A stretch of DNA of 64,000 nucleotides, from positions 20,892,888 to 20,956,887 of the forward strand of contig CM023449.1 in NCBI GenBank assembly GCA_013339765.2. Reading direction: 5' to 3'. Position 1 is the first letter of the stretch. Every line of letters starts with the position of its first letter. Position numbers and translations under genes: made by a program. This DNA comes from Haemaphysalis longicornis (Eukaryota; Arthropoda; Arachnida; Ixodida; Ixodidae). A model generated the notes under the pieces. It saw nothing but the letters and a program-made list of their open reading frames with translations, was not told the DNA's origin and did no database searches. This document shows, in pieces, positions 20,664 to 33,100 of the stretch.

Positions 20664-21050
20664 TTTCGGATTCCTTCAAACCGAGTGTGCGTGTGATTCC
20701 ACACCGCGCCACTAGGCGCAGTCGCAGTCGCGTACTCCAAAAGTCACGTTATTCTGCAAGCCAACACCACCGCATAATCATCATCGGCAACGTCGTCAAA
20801 ATTAGGTCTTCGTCGTAATCATCATCATAATTTATTTCACGCGTGCTCTCGTAATCCTCGCGCCCCTCTCGAGACGAGCAACCCTTCATTTCTGCCCACG
20901 AGAAGTTCCAGAAGGTCCCGCAATATCACGGCTCCTGAAGCGACCCAACTGCTTTGACGCCACCTAGTCCCCAGGGTGTCTTGGTAACCTATAGACGGCG
21001 CATCGCCGCACCAGCTTCGAACCCCTGGTCTTCCCCGACGATCCCCGAAC

Positions 21051-21141
21051 ATGGCAGACGTGGCAGCTAACCTTGAAGCGGGAAGCAATGTACTCTCGGA
21101 TACCAGGCACGAGGAAACCAGCGCAACGAAGCGCTCACATG
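21051..21141 (+). CDS. Gene B exon 1 (start)
   Basis: The ATG has a good context (GAACATGGC). It encodes MADVAANLEAGSNVLSDTRH and ten more residues, ending in phase 1 at donor CACATG|GTATGC. That phase is exactly what exon 2 needs. Upstream of about 20960 I cannot define a TATA box or initiator with confidence. Confidence 0.65.
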
Positions 21142-24100
21142 GTATGCCCACCCGTCGAGTTAATGTTTTCTCTGCGCGCGAGAGGAAGAGCCGGCCTTCT
21201 ACTTTGCAGTCCTAAGAAAATTTATCGGCGCACATCGGCGCTTGCTTTGGGTTTCGTATTCACAGCGCATGTCGACGTCGTCTTGGTATTGCCTTTCCAG
21301 CAATGAATTTGTGTTTAGAGGTGACGCAGGCTTTAAAAAAGATCAGTGTGAGCTGGCTTTCCCGTATCGACTTTTGCGCAGTGAAACATAGCCATCTACG
21401 GAGGGAGTATATATGATCCCAGAAAGCGGCTGTACTTTGTATTACCGGAACTATCCGAAAACAAATTATATGACAACTAGTCGCTAAGGCGACTAACATT
21501 ACGCTCAACAAAAGAGCTGAAGCTAAACGAAATCGTCGCAAAGACAATCCACAACTACGCTTTTTCAGGAGATTTTACCCTGGGTGGAAGTGGGTTTTAT
21601 TATTTTCACTCCTAAAGCGCGTCGTGGAGGACTTACGGTCCATTCCTGTCGAAAGCGCGGGAACTTTAAATTCTCCTTAACTCTTCGCAGTTTCCGAGCG
21701 CGAATGACACAGGCCGAGCCCTAAGCCTACACTCCAGCCGCAAGCGTTCCACCGCTGCTGAAAGCCTGTTACTGATCTTACTGGGTGCCAAACGGCTGGG
21801 GCAGTATGTATGTATGTATTTATTGTTCTTAGGAAAAGGAAAATCCACCAACAGGCGTAAATTGTCTCGCCTAGGGGGCGGACACTGGAACGCCTGCTGG
21901 TGTAGGGGGGGGGGGGGGGAGGATAGGGAAGAAAAGAATACATAGGAATAGGAGGATAGGGGAGAAGGTTGACATTACAATGTATATAACACACACAAGG
22001 GTAAATATAAAACACAAAAGAGAAAAAAAGGGAAAAAAAAGGGAATAAGAAAAAAAAGGAGTTACACATTGAGAAAATTAACATTACAGCGAAACACTAC
22101 AGATATAGACAACACATGAATCTACAAAGGACAATGTTTAGCACACATGTAAAAGGGTCACACACGCACACACAAGTACAGAAGCTGCTTCAGCAGCAGC
22201 ACTCCACCACAATCTGGGCAACTAGGCAGAGTTGCAGTGGAGTGCGCTGTGCAGCCCCGAGGCCCGCAGGTATGTACCCAGGGCCTCGAGCACTTTGTCT
22301 CGCTCAGCACTTCCCGGGGGCCAAAGCAGCTCCTCAAGTGGCCGCACTCCGTGAAGCACGACCAGCAGCTCTGACCGCCCTGCCGCAAACTTGGGGCACT
22401 CGTATAGTACGTGACGCAGGGACTGCACGGGCGCTCGGCAGTGAGTGCAGGCGGGGCTGGTCGCCCGCCCCAGACGGTGCTTCCGCTCCGCCGTCCACAC
22501 GTCCCCCACGCGGAGGCGCAGGATGGCCGAGCGCAGTCGTCGAGGCAGGCGTGAGGCCCGCACAGGCGGCAGGCCTCTTCCGACACGCAGCCGCGGGTCC
22601 GGATGCCTGGTCTGGATGTGTCGCTGGATGAGCAGGCGGGCGTCGTCCGCTGCCGCCTGAGCCACCATGTCCGACGGAGGCAGCGAGTGTGCCCCGGCGG
22701 CCAGCTCGTCCGCCCGCTCGTTGCCATCCAGACCAATGTGGGCGGGGACCCACTGCAGGCACAGTTGAGTGCCCCGGTCCGCCAGCTGTGCTGCCTTCTC
22801 CCGGATGCCCGGCACCAACAGAGAGTGCGAGTCTCCGTCCTGAAGACGCACCAGGGCCACTCGGGAGTCGCCTGGGGCAGTTCCAGTTTCACCGGTATAG
22901 GAACGGTCGTTCATTTAGACCTTCAGACACTCGGCAGACACTCGGCAGTTGCAGTTTCACCGGTATAGGAACGGTCGTTCATTTAGATCTTCAGACACTC
23001 GGTTGTATTTTGCCGGCAGGGCTGGTAGTTATCACTTTTCGGATTGCTCTATTTGGAATTATGGAAATATTTCCTTGTTTCTTGGACAAACAGGGGACGA
23101 GAAAGATAGCCGCCGCCGCCGCCGCCGTCGCCGCCACCGTTCCCCACGCCTGTCTCCAAAGCGGCGCTCCCCCAGCCCCAAGAGCCCGCGCAGCCCCAGC
23201 CCAGAACTTCACCCGAGATCTGTGGATGCAGAAGTGAAGCCCAGGAGAGCGGCCCACGACAATCAAAAGTCCCTGGAGCAGGCTGCCCCAATCGATGTCC
23301 AGATACCAACAGAAGGGGTCGCCGCCTCACGAACGGATGCGCATGATGCGGCTGGGAATCCTGTTGCCAGAAATCAGCCAGAACAGTCCCCCGCGTCACC
23401 GCTTGCCAGTGAGGCAGAAATACCAGCCCTAAAGCCGGACCGGAAGACAACTGACGATGCAACGGCCGTCGACGCTGCTCAGAAACCAGCCGCAACTTGG
23501 CCGTCAAGTTCGGCAGCAAATGCGGCTGCGAAGTCGACGCAAAGCACATCCCGCAGACCGTCGCTGGTGCAGAGTCTCATGAGCAAATTCGAGCCTCGAC
23601 CCATCGCTCCAAACCAGCAGGCGGAGATCGACGCTGGCCGTGTGTCTGAAGGGTGAGAATGTTGGTTTGTCCCCTAAATAGGGGTTTTGCTTCGAATGGT
23701 AGATGCACAAGAGAATATGGCTATACGCGTGACACCGCCAAATGAGGCCATCTTCGTGCGGCTCTAGACTCCACCAGTCTTATTTGGAGGTATCCGGCGT
23801 GTGTGCTGGATAAACGTGTTTAGTACTTACAATTCTACAGTTCCTTCTTCGCACTAGGGTGACGTTTTCTATACGCAATCGGAGTAGTGAAACGCAATAT
23901 ACGCAATTGGAGTAGTGAAGCGCGCTTTACGACACCTTTAACACTTAGTATAACAGTCAGACTTTGGCACTTCAACAGATCATGCGCATATTAGGATAGC
24001 CAGTGCCGTGGGTATAGCATTCTCCTTCGTACCTTTCTGTACCGTGATTCCTGCACAAAGAAAACATGCCGGACATGACAGCTGCAGCAAAACGTAGCAA

Positions 24101-27100
24101 TCGGAGTTTCTGTGCCGAATTTGAAACTGCCTCGACGGCACCACAATCGCCATCCCAACATGCTTGAAGAATGCCACTAAAGGATCACGTCTATAAAATG
24201 CCCTCTCTCGCCCCATCCTCTTCATTGCCTTATTTAAACCCAACTACCCAACTACACCCAACCCAACTACCAAGACACGGAAATTGATGTTTCACGTGTG
24301 AACTGATTTGTTGGCGTAATGTTAACTGTTTACAGGCCGTAAGCATATACAAGGAACAGTTGTCTCGTAACCTTTCTCCAGTTCAATCGGCACCACGCAC
24401 AGTAGTTTAAAATTGGAACCCAAAAAGGTGCGGCAGTTTCCTTATCACCCGTTCGACCTTGACTTGGAGTCGCGCACTGCAGCGGTTTCCTGGATGGCCG
24501 GGTGCTGGCGGTGGCGATTGCGTCGCTGCTGGTGGTCTTCCTGATTCTCCGCGTCGTCCAGGCCCCGCGCTACAGCAACGTGGCCACCAGGAGCGGCACG
24601 CTGATCGGCGTACACACGCGCACTAAGGATGGAGTCGCCGTCAGACGCTTCCTGGGCATTCCCTACGCCAAGAGCACGGCCGGTACGCTTGTCTGTGCAA
24701 CAACTGAGCACCCTCTCTTCAGGGTGTACTCTAAAATACCCAAAGCAGAATGTATTTGTTAAGTGAAGAACCGCATCAATTACGTCCTCATAACTACGGA
24801 GAATGCCCCCAAACATTCGTTCTTGAAAAAGCTGACGGAAATATGAGCTCCGGCCGTTTCATGTGCGATAACCAACCCTTCTCTCAGTTTAGGGATCTCA
24901 ACGACGATGCATAGCGAGTGAGGAAAGGAGGCACACTCGATTTGGCGCGAACTTCAGACGCAAACTTCTGCGTGTGCGGTCGATCCCATTCGGGTCTCTC
25001 CCAGCGCCGAAAAAAATACCCGCCCGTGGCATTCCCGCCGCACACTTCAGGCCTCGTTTATTTGTGGTTTTGGCCTGTCCAGAACTGCTCCAAAATAACT
25101 CCGTGTATTTGATAATAGAATTGCTATTGCAAGAGCAGCTTTGAACAGTCCAGGAACTGCTCTGGACGTGAAAACAACAGAGACCGTTTGCACCGACGCA
25201 GGAAGCCGCCGGTTCACGAGGGCCTCGCCGTTGGACAAGTTTCCGGGCTCGCACTGGGAGGGCTTAAAGCACGGTCCCCCGTGCTCGCAGTGGCGCAACG
25301 GCACCGTGATTGGCTCAGAGGACTGCCTCAGCCTCTCCGTCTGGGCGCCAACTTCGAAAGGCTCCAACAGGACCGTCGTGATCGTGCTCACAGGCCAGTA
25401 TAGCCGCCTTTTCACACCACTTTTCAACGTCACGCCGCACGACGCACATGATCGTCATCGCCTTTGGGATGTAGGTAGCGCGCGCCTTCCGAAGGCGTGC
25501 GGGCTACCTGGTAATTAAGGAGAGTTCGGGACCAACGACGCACGGAAGTCCAAGTGTTAGCCAAAGATTTAGCCGACACGCCGGCTGCGCCAACCGGAGC
25601 CGGCGTGTCGGCTACGTCACGGGAGCGCCGACGTTGGCAGCTTGGGCCAAGGAGCCTATATGTCATGCTGGCCCGCTCTGGGCTTTCTCGTGCGGGCAAA
25701 AACTAAAAATAGTTTAAATATATGTTATACTGAACGGTTACTGTTGAAACCTGCTGCGAGATATCTACTGATAAAAAGGAAGCATTTTACATAGTTATCT
25801 CAGCTTTGAAATTTCGTGTCACTACTCCTTTGAGCCAGGTAGGGCGGCTGTGCCTAGGTCATTGGCTAGACATGTTTGTCATTAGGCTTGCATAGACACG
25901 CATCGTTTTGAGATAGGTGGCGATGCAGTGAAAGTGGTAAGCGAATACATCTACTTAGGCCATGTTGTGACCAAGATCCCAACCATGAGGCAAAGATAAT
26001 TACAAGGATAAGAATGGGGTGGAGTGCATTCGGCACGCATTCTCAGATAATAAAAAGCTGCCTACCATTGCCCTTAAGAAGATAGTGTATGACAGCTGCA
26101 TCTTACGGGTACTCACCTAAGGGGCAGAAACTTGGAGACTCACTAAGAGGGTTGTACTTAAATTAAGGACGACTCAGCGAGCAATGGAACGGAAGGTGAT
26201 AATGTGTAACATTAAGGGACAAGAAGAGAGCGGAGTGGGTCAGGGAACAAACGCGTGTTAAGGACATATTAGTAGAGATTAAGAAGAAGTGGGCGTTGGC
26301 AGGGCATGTGATGCGAAGGCAAGATAACCATTGGTAATTAAGGATAACAGAGTGAACATCTTAGAGAAGGCAAGCGTTGCAGGGGGTGGAAGAAAGTTAG
26401 ATGGGCAGATAAGCTCAAGAAGTTTGCGGGAATAAATTGGTCGCAGTTAGCACAGGACCTGGATAAGTGGAGATTTATGGGAGAGGCCTTTGCCCTGCAG
26501 TACGCGTAGACAGGCTCACACATCGTTAGGCACACGGCGGGTGTTCAGACACCACTGGCTGAGCACGGCTCGAAGCCGTTCGGCCCCGCGGGCAGCACTC
26601 ACAGGAGGAGGTCCGGCCTCGCTTTCATTAATGGCGAACGCGGCGTCGAACGGCTCGATCTTCCTCAGTCTGCGACGCTAGCTGTGCCGTTTGGAATTTC
26701 GCTTCCTCTCCATTAAAGAAGCTCGCCAAGCAATACCGGCCGGGTGCCGACCACAGCGCAAAGGCGTTCGGTTCCGTGCAACGCTCTTAGGCGGAGGCCC
26801 GGCCTCGCTTTCATTCAGGGCGAACGCGGCGTTTCTCTTCGGCCGGCACAAGACGGGTCACATAGCCCGAGCCGACCCAGCAGCGCATGCGTGTGCCAGC
26901 AGCTGCGAGGCAGCGAGGCAACGGGGGCAGTCGGCTGCCTATCAGCTGATCAGCCGCTCGAACAGGAGCCGCCGCCGCTCACATAAGAAGAACTGACTGA
27001 AAACTGCAAACTGCGTCTTGCGCGCATCACCGTAAGCGGGCCGGGCGAGTCACGTGGGCGCAGCAAGGCCGTGGCGCAGCTGCGGTCAAACGAGATGAAA

Positions 27101-30100
27101 TTGCGGACGACGGTGAAACCTCTGGACGACATTAGTGAAGCTTCACTTTAAAAAAATCCTTAGTGCAGAGACGCCAGGCCTCGCTATACCCCTGTGTATC
27201 TCGAGTTTCAGGGCCGCATGGTTCACTATCAGCAAAAAATTCCCCGCATTTCCCCGAGGGGAAGAATGTGAAAGTGCGAATGCACGAGTTGAATTTGCGC
27301 GGTTCGGTAATGTTCGCGAAAGAGAGATCACACACACACACACACGACTACAAAGAAAGAAAGATGCATTTATTCACAGACACCTATTTGTGTTGTCGTT
27401 GTACTTGATTGCTAGAGCGGATCTCAGCTTTGAAATTTCGTGTCAGTACTCCTTTAAGCGGGTGCATTAGCCCTTCTCACGCACGATTCCTGGCCAATCC
27501 CCCACGTGGGTATGTGCCATGCACAGATACCTATTTGTGTTGTCGTTGTATTTGATTGCTAGAGCGGATCTCAGCTTTGAAATTTCGTGTCAGTACTCCT
27601 TTAAGCGGGTGCATTAGCCCTTCTCACGCCCGATTCTTGGCCAATCCCCCACGTGGGTATGTGCCATGTCAGCGGCCAGGCAGCGCGCGCCCATCTCCCC
27701 CGTTGCCAAGGAAGACGAGGAGATTCCTGGCCAATCCCCCACGTGGGTATGTGCCATGTCAGCGGCCAGGCTGCGCGCGCCCATCTCCACGTGCGCGGAC
27801 ATCGCCGGGGGACGCAGGTTCAGGGTCGCTTAAGAAGTGCATTGCACTTAAAACACACTGTGACATACTTAGTTTCATTCACATGAATTAGAGGAGGGTC
27901 CATAGCGCCGCAGCAAACGGACTTAGTAGATCCTCTTGGAACTATTGCCCACCCGCATTACGGGTGTCTGTTCCGAAAGGCTAGACGGCCGCCAGCCACT
28001 CTGTTATCGTCCAGAGGCGAATTATTTTACAGAAGAGTGGCCCGTCTATGAGGTCGGCGATATGGCGTCTGTTAAAGAGCTGCGTCATCATAATTTAACA
28101 CAACGTCTGAAAAGTACCAGTAAATCGTAAACCCGCGTGTTGTCGCTTGCAGCTTCATATCTAAAAAGGGGCCAAAAAAATCTTGGCATTTAACTCTACA
28201 CTCCAGCCTTCGGCCACGCTGTTAAGTGAACATGCAACCGCGAAAACAGTTAAGCCATATTTTACAGCTTCCCCCTTAAAATGAAAAAAAAAACCGGGCC
28301 ATCTCCACTAACGTGAAATCTGGGGAGGGGCGAAGCATGCAGCCTATCAGTGTATTCTTGGCGCCTTGGTGTTTTTGCCCACGGATATGAAATAGTTTGT
28401 GGTAGAGATATACAGCTTTGCTGGAAAAGTTTCGTGTCTTTGATGCACGAAGCGATCTAGCGTGAGGCATTGGAAGGCGAGTGTCCCGGTGTTTTAGTTC
28501 CGTGACTACATGAAACGACGACGACAGGAGACGCCGACAGCCAAAGCCGCTGAGGGGCTTCGTCCATTAAAAATACATGAAATACATAGAATCTCCCATC
28601 GTTCAAAGACCAGGAGCAGAGTTGAGTGTCTAAGCCCGGCTCGATCGCTTTGCGCCACGAGCACAGGCGAGTGGTTCGAGAGCGGGTCGAACAGTGACCA
28701 CGACTGGGCCGAGCTTGCGGGGGCGGCCGACGCCGTGGTGGTGTCCATCAACCACCGGCTCGGCGTGATGGGCTTCTTCAGCCCCGACTTCTCGGACATG
28801 GTGCCGGACGCGGGCTTCGAGGACGTGCTCCTGGCCGTTGACTGGGTGCGCCGCAACGCGGGCGCCTTCAACGCCGACCCCGGGGAGCTGGTGGCACTGG
28901 GCCACGGGTCAGGGGCCTACCTGCTCTCCCTAGTGCTCGGATCACGCAAGCACCACGAGGGCTTCAGGCGAGCCCTCCTGCAGGTGCGATAGGCAGCAAG
29001 CAACCCGCGATTTCAAATACGGAAGGCTTTCATGGACCACATAAACGCGAAATTGTGATCTGCCTGTTACTGGAACACGCTGGTAACGTTCAGCCACAGG
29101 CAGGGATCGGCTAGTTGGCGACGAATCAGTGGTCGACTCGTTGCTCACCCCTGGGATGTACTGAACGGATCACCTGACACATGAATGGCTCAGGTAACCT
29201 ACGACCCGAAATTACTAGTTACCCACAGGGGATTATAGCGATAGACTAGACATGGTCACCGGGACGCAAGGGAGGAGATGAGGCGGGATAAGGAGGGGAA
29301 ATAGAGGAAGGAGAAAAGGACTGGGAAAAATTGCTGCGGGGACATAGGGGCGATAGAGGGGAGAAGAGGGGAGGGCAGGGGAAGAATGACTGTTGCGCCG
29401 TTGTGTGAGGCCGTGTGACGCATTGTTAGGAACCTCTCGGAGCCACCTCCGGTTTATCTCCTTTCTACAACACTCTGCGCATGTCGAGGGGTTTACTAAC
29501 GGCGAGGTCCTTTCGCTTTTACGTAGTAGTGCGAGGAAGGCGCAATAGAACGCAGTGCAGTAAGTCAGTTAAGGAGCAGTTTTCAACAAACTTTTTCGAC
29601 AAATAGGAAATTCATTATTGTTTTAACCTTACTCGTCGCATTCAATTTCGGTGACGCTAACACCGGTGAACACACCGAGGTGAGGACCCGTGGAGTTGCA
29701 TTGGGAATCGATGGACTTCAACGGAGGTGTTTAGGGGTAGTGAGCGCTCATGGTGGGGAGTGTTACGAAAAGGAAAGCCATTCTTCAGCGTTTATTGCCG
29801 CCGTGAAGAGAGCGACGCTAAGCCGTGCACGGTGGTCCAAGCGAAGCGTTCCGAACCCATGCGCGTGCCTCTCGCCGTCCTCGTGCATGCAAATGTGCCC
29901 CTTTCCTTCTCAGCGTCCCTACAATCATCATCATCGTCCATGTTGGCGGCAAATTAGAAATCCGCAACAAGGAGACTGCGAGCGAGGAGACTGAGTCGGG
30001 AGACATCTTGGGCGGGCTGCCATTATTTCCGCAGGGCCTGTTCCCAACCGCGCCGCTGAGTCGGAACACGGCGGCCATGACGCAGTCCTACATGCACAAG

Positions 30101-33100
30101 ATGGCCCTCATCCTGGAATGCAAAGCGCCGGACATCTTGGCCGAGCTGGCCTGCCTGAGGGCCGCCCCGCAGGAACGCCTGGTGGATGCGGCGCGGCAGC
30201 TCTACCTGCCCCTCCGGTTCGTGCCCACGGGACACAGGTAGGCCCAGGGAAGGGGCGGGGGACGTCGGACATGCCGCTACATCGAAGGGACGAACCGAAG
30301 CTATATACCGGGAGTGTGTACAGGAAGGCGGTATAATGAGCGGGCGTCAAATTAATAGCCCCCCGCACACAAATCGGGTGCACTAGCTATCCCGCTGTCC
30401 ATTCATTATTGGATTGACTCTTGAATTGGTGGGTGGCTAGGTTGTTTGTTTGCCGGATTAACTTGCCGATTAACGTGATCAAACAATTCTATTTATTTAT
30501 TTGTTTAGTTAGTTTGTTAGCTAGTTCGTTTGTTAGTTAGGTAGTTAGTCGCTCAAACCGCGCCGTCGCGCCGAACAAGCGTTCATCCGAATTGTAGCCA
30601 CGCCGGTATCTTGCGTTCACTGCATCGCGGTATTGGGCGTCCCGACGGGCATAGCGCTTACACTTGATCTTGGCTGCCTGATCGTTGTCGGTGGCCTACT
30701 GCCGCAGCGTTAGCGCGCATTGCCGGTTTTTTTTTTCTTTATGAGTATTATATAGCTTTACTCCGCAACACACAATGTCGGAAAGTCACCTTGCAAAGAC
30801 CGAGTTAATACCGTCGGCTTCAATTCTAAGCACAAAAATACTGCTGGGACGAATTTTTTTCAGGGGCAACGTTCATCATCTTGTACCAAAATATTAAGCG
30901 CCAGAGGCGATCAGGTGGCCGAAGCCAGGATGGGGAAACAGTTTTTTTTTTTATTCTACTTGCGGAGAAAAGGCGTAGGGAGCCTGTAACACCTCCGCTG
31001 TAAAATCCTTGGGATCAATCATATAATATCGCCCCCCTCCCTCATTATATATTGCAAATAACCAATCTTTAGGAGCTCTACGTATCAAAAACGTAAACCG
31101 TGTGCATCAAAACGAACCTTGACGTAACCAAGCCTTGATATAGCGCGACCTACAACGCAGGATCGCCGACAGCCTGAACGATATGAACTTCGGGGACGGC
31201 GTCAAGGTGGTCCTCGGCAGCACCATTTCACTCGGCGTGGATTTTGTGGAGAAATATCTAAAACCGTACGTCATGCCGCGGGACAATGTCAGCGGCGCAG
31301 AAGCCTTGCTCGACAGCGTCTGCATGTTCCTCAAGGTACTTAATCTTGTGACACTCACTGTATAGCTTGCATATAAGCGTTTACACTTATATTGGTTTGG
31401 AGTGCCGCACAGTCCGGGATGAAATAAGTTCCGGATACCCCAGAGGCTATACGGATCAGGCGCACCGGAACTCAGAGTGAGCCTCTGTGCCACAGATAGC
31501 GGTCCCTCCAAGGACAAGATCTCACCCCCCTGGTGTAGCGCTCGGTCAAAGCGTCCCTGGACTCCTGGCCGACGACTGAAAAGAAGGGCAGGGAAATCCC
31601 CCTCCTTCCCCTTCTGGCTTTCTGGAAAAAATAAAGTTGTTTCTCTCTCTCTCTCTCTATCAGCCGACGGCTGAAATCACAGCCGTCACTGCCAAGCAGC
31701 TTTAACATATACCTGATCATAAGCGTGCATGCCCCACAGCCGAGCATGCTAAAAATTCTGTATCTAGAAATCTCTAGGGTGTTAGCTGTGTCAGTACAGT
31801 AACTATTTCAGATGTCTAGTTCCCTCAATCTCCAACCCTTCGCCTATAAACCAATTTTGTAAATAGTGGACTTTGAAAGCAAAGCGTTATATGGCTGGGC
31901 AAAACTTCTCCGACGTTACCCAATTGCGCATGCGTGAAATAACCAGGCTGGAGAGCAGTAAGAAGCGGGAGGAGGTAGATGGGCGGCGTTTATAGGTGAC
32001 GTAGCTACATTCTCTCAACTACCGACACTTTTAGGTGCGGGAATGGTCGCCAATTTCGCTTCGTTCCTCGACTCTCGCAGGAGCGGCCGTGTCTCTTGCA
32101 GAACGGCTCCGACCTCCGGGCGGCAGTTGGGAAGGCGAGGGAGTCGCAGCTGGAGTGGAGCCTGGCGCGTGTCTGGTCCGTGTGCTCGTCGCGCGCAATG
32201 ACCGCTGCTGCGACGCAGCGTCGCGTGACGGCCTACAACTACGTGACCGCCGTTAGCGAAGGGTTCTACCCGCCGTTCAGCCTCCAAGATGTCGCCGCCT
32301 TCGTCTCCAAAGGGTGAGCACAGGCGTGTCGAGGGCCCCACAATACGTAAACACATGATTAAATAGATCAATAAATTAGGACCTGAACTCATTATCAATA
32401 ATTGAACAGTTAGTATATATAGGTTGTATTCGCTGGCGTGGCAGTCATGCGGCAACCATACGCGTGCACTACCATGCAGTATTCACTGCCATGCAGTATT
32501 CACTGGTAAAAATGGTATTCACTGTACTGCGTGCAGGGAATACCATTTTTACATTTGCTTCATCGGTAATCATTCAACCAATCTGTAAAAGGAAAGCTCC
32601 ATTGATCGATCGAGTGGTTGATTCACAATTCAAGTTTCGAATGGGATGCTCAGCGCTGTGTAACGCAGAGGTATTTCATGCTTCTCAGGGACACCGCACG
32701 GTGCACCTTTTGTATTCAAGGTGACATTATTGGCGACACCGCGGACCCCTATCCCGCACACTCCGCTGTAACCAACCGTAGCAATGAATATTAACCTAAG
32801 TGAAGGGTAGAAGCCTCGAACGGCGGCTTTCAGGGCCTTGGTCAAGCTCCAGACGATGGGCTCGCTCTCTGTATACCAGGCAGGGACCTCCGGGACCTCA
32901 CTGGTCATCAGGGTAACGTCAGTGAAAACAGTACCCCAGTCACCCGCTTTATACTATGTGTTGTACTACTGCACAACACACCACACATCCGGCACATTGA
33001 CCTGGGAATAGGCTACCCCGTTCTTTCTCCGTCCATCGAATGGGAGGTAGACATGAACCCTTACGAATGCGCCATTTCCAAGTCACCCTCCGATGCCTAG

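Noticed and set aside
22116..22968. Plus-strand open frames of up to 171 codons
   Set aside because: They are the complement of the LINE RNase H ORF on the minus strand.
27375..27770. CRISPR-like repeat array
   Set aside because: Repeats are large tandem duplications with no regular spacers, in a eukaryotic genome.
28510..28666. Extending gene B exon 5 upstream to the in-frame ATG at 28510
   Set aside because: The acceptor at 28666 restores phase and esterase alignment. The upstream part matches a repeat also seen at 49370-49440.
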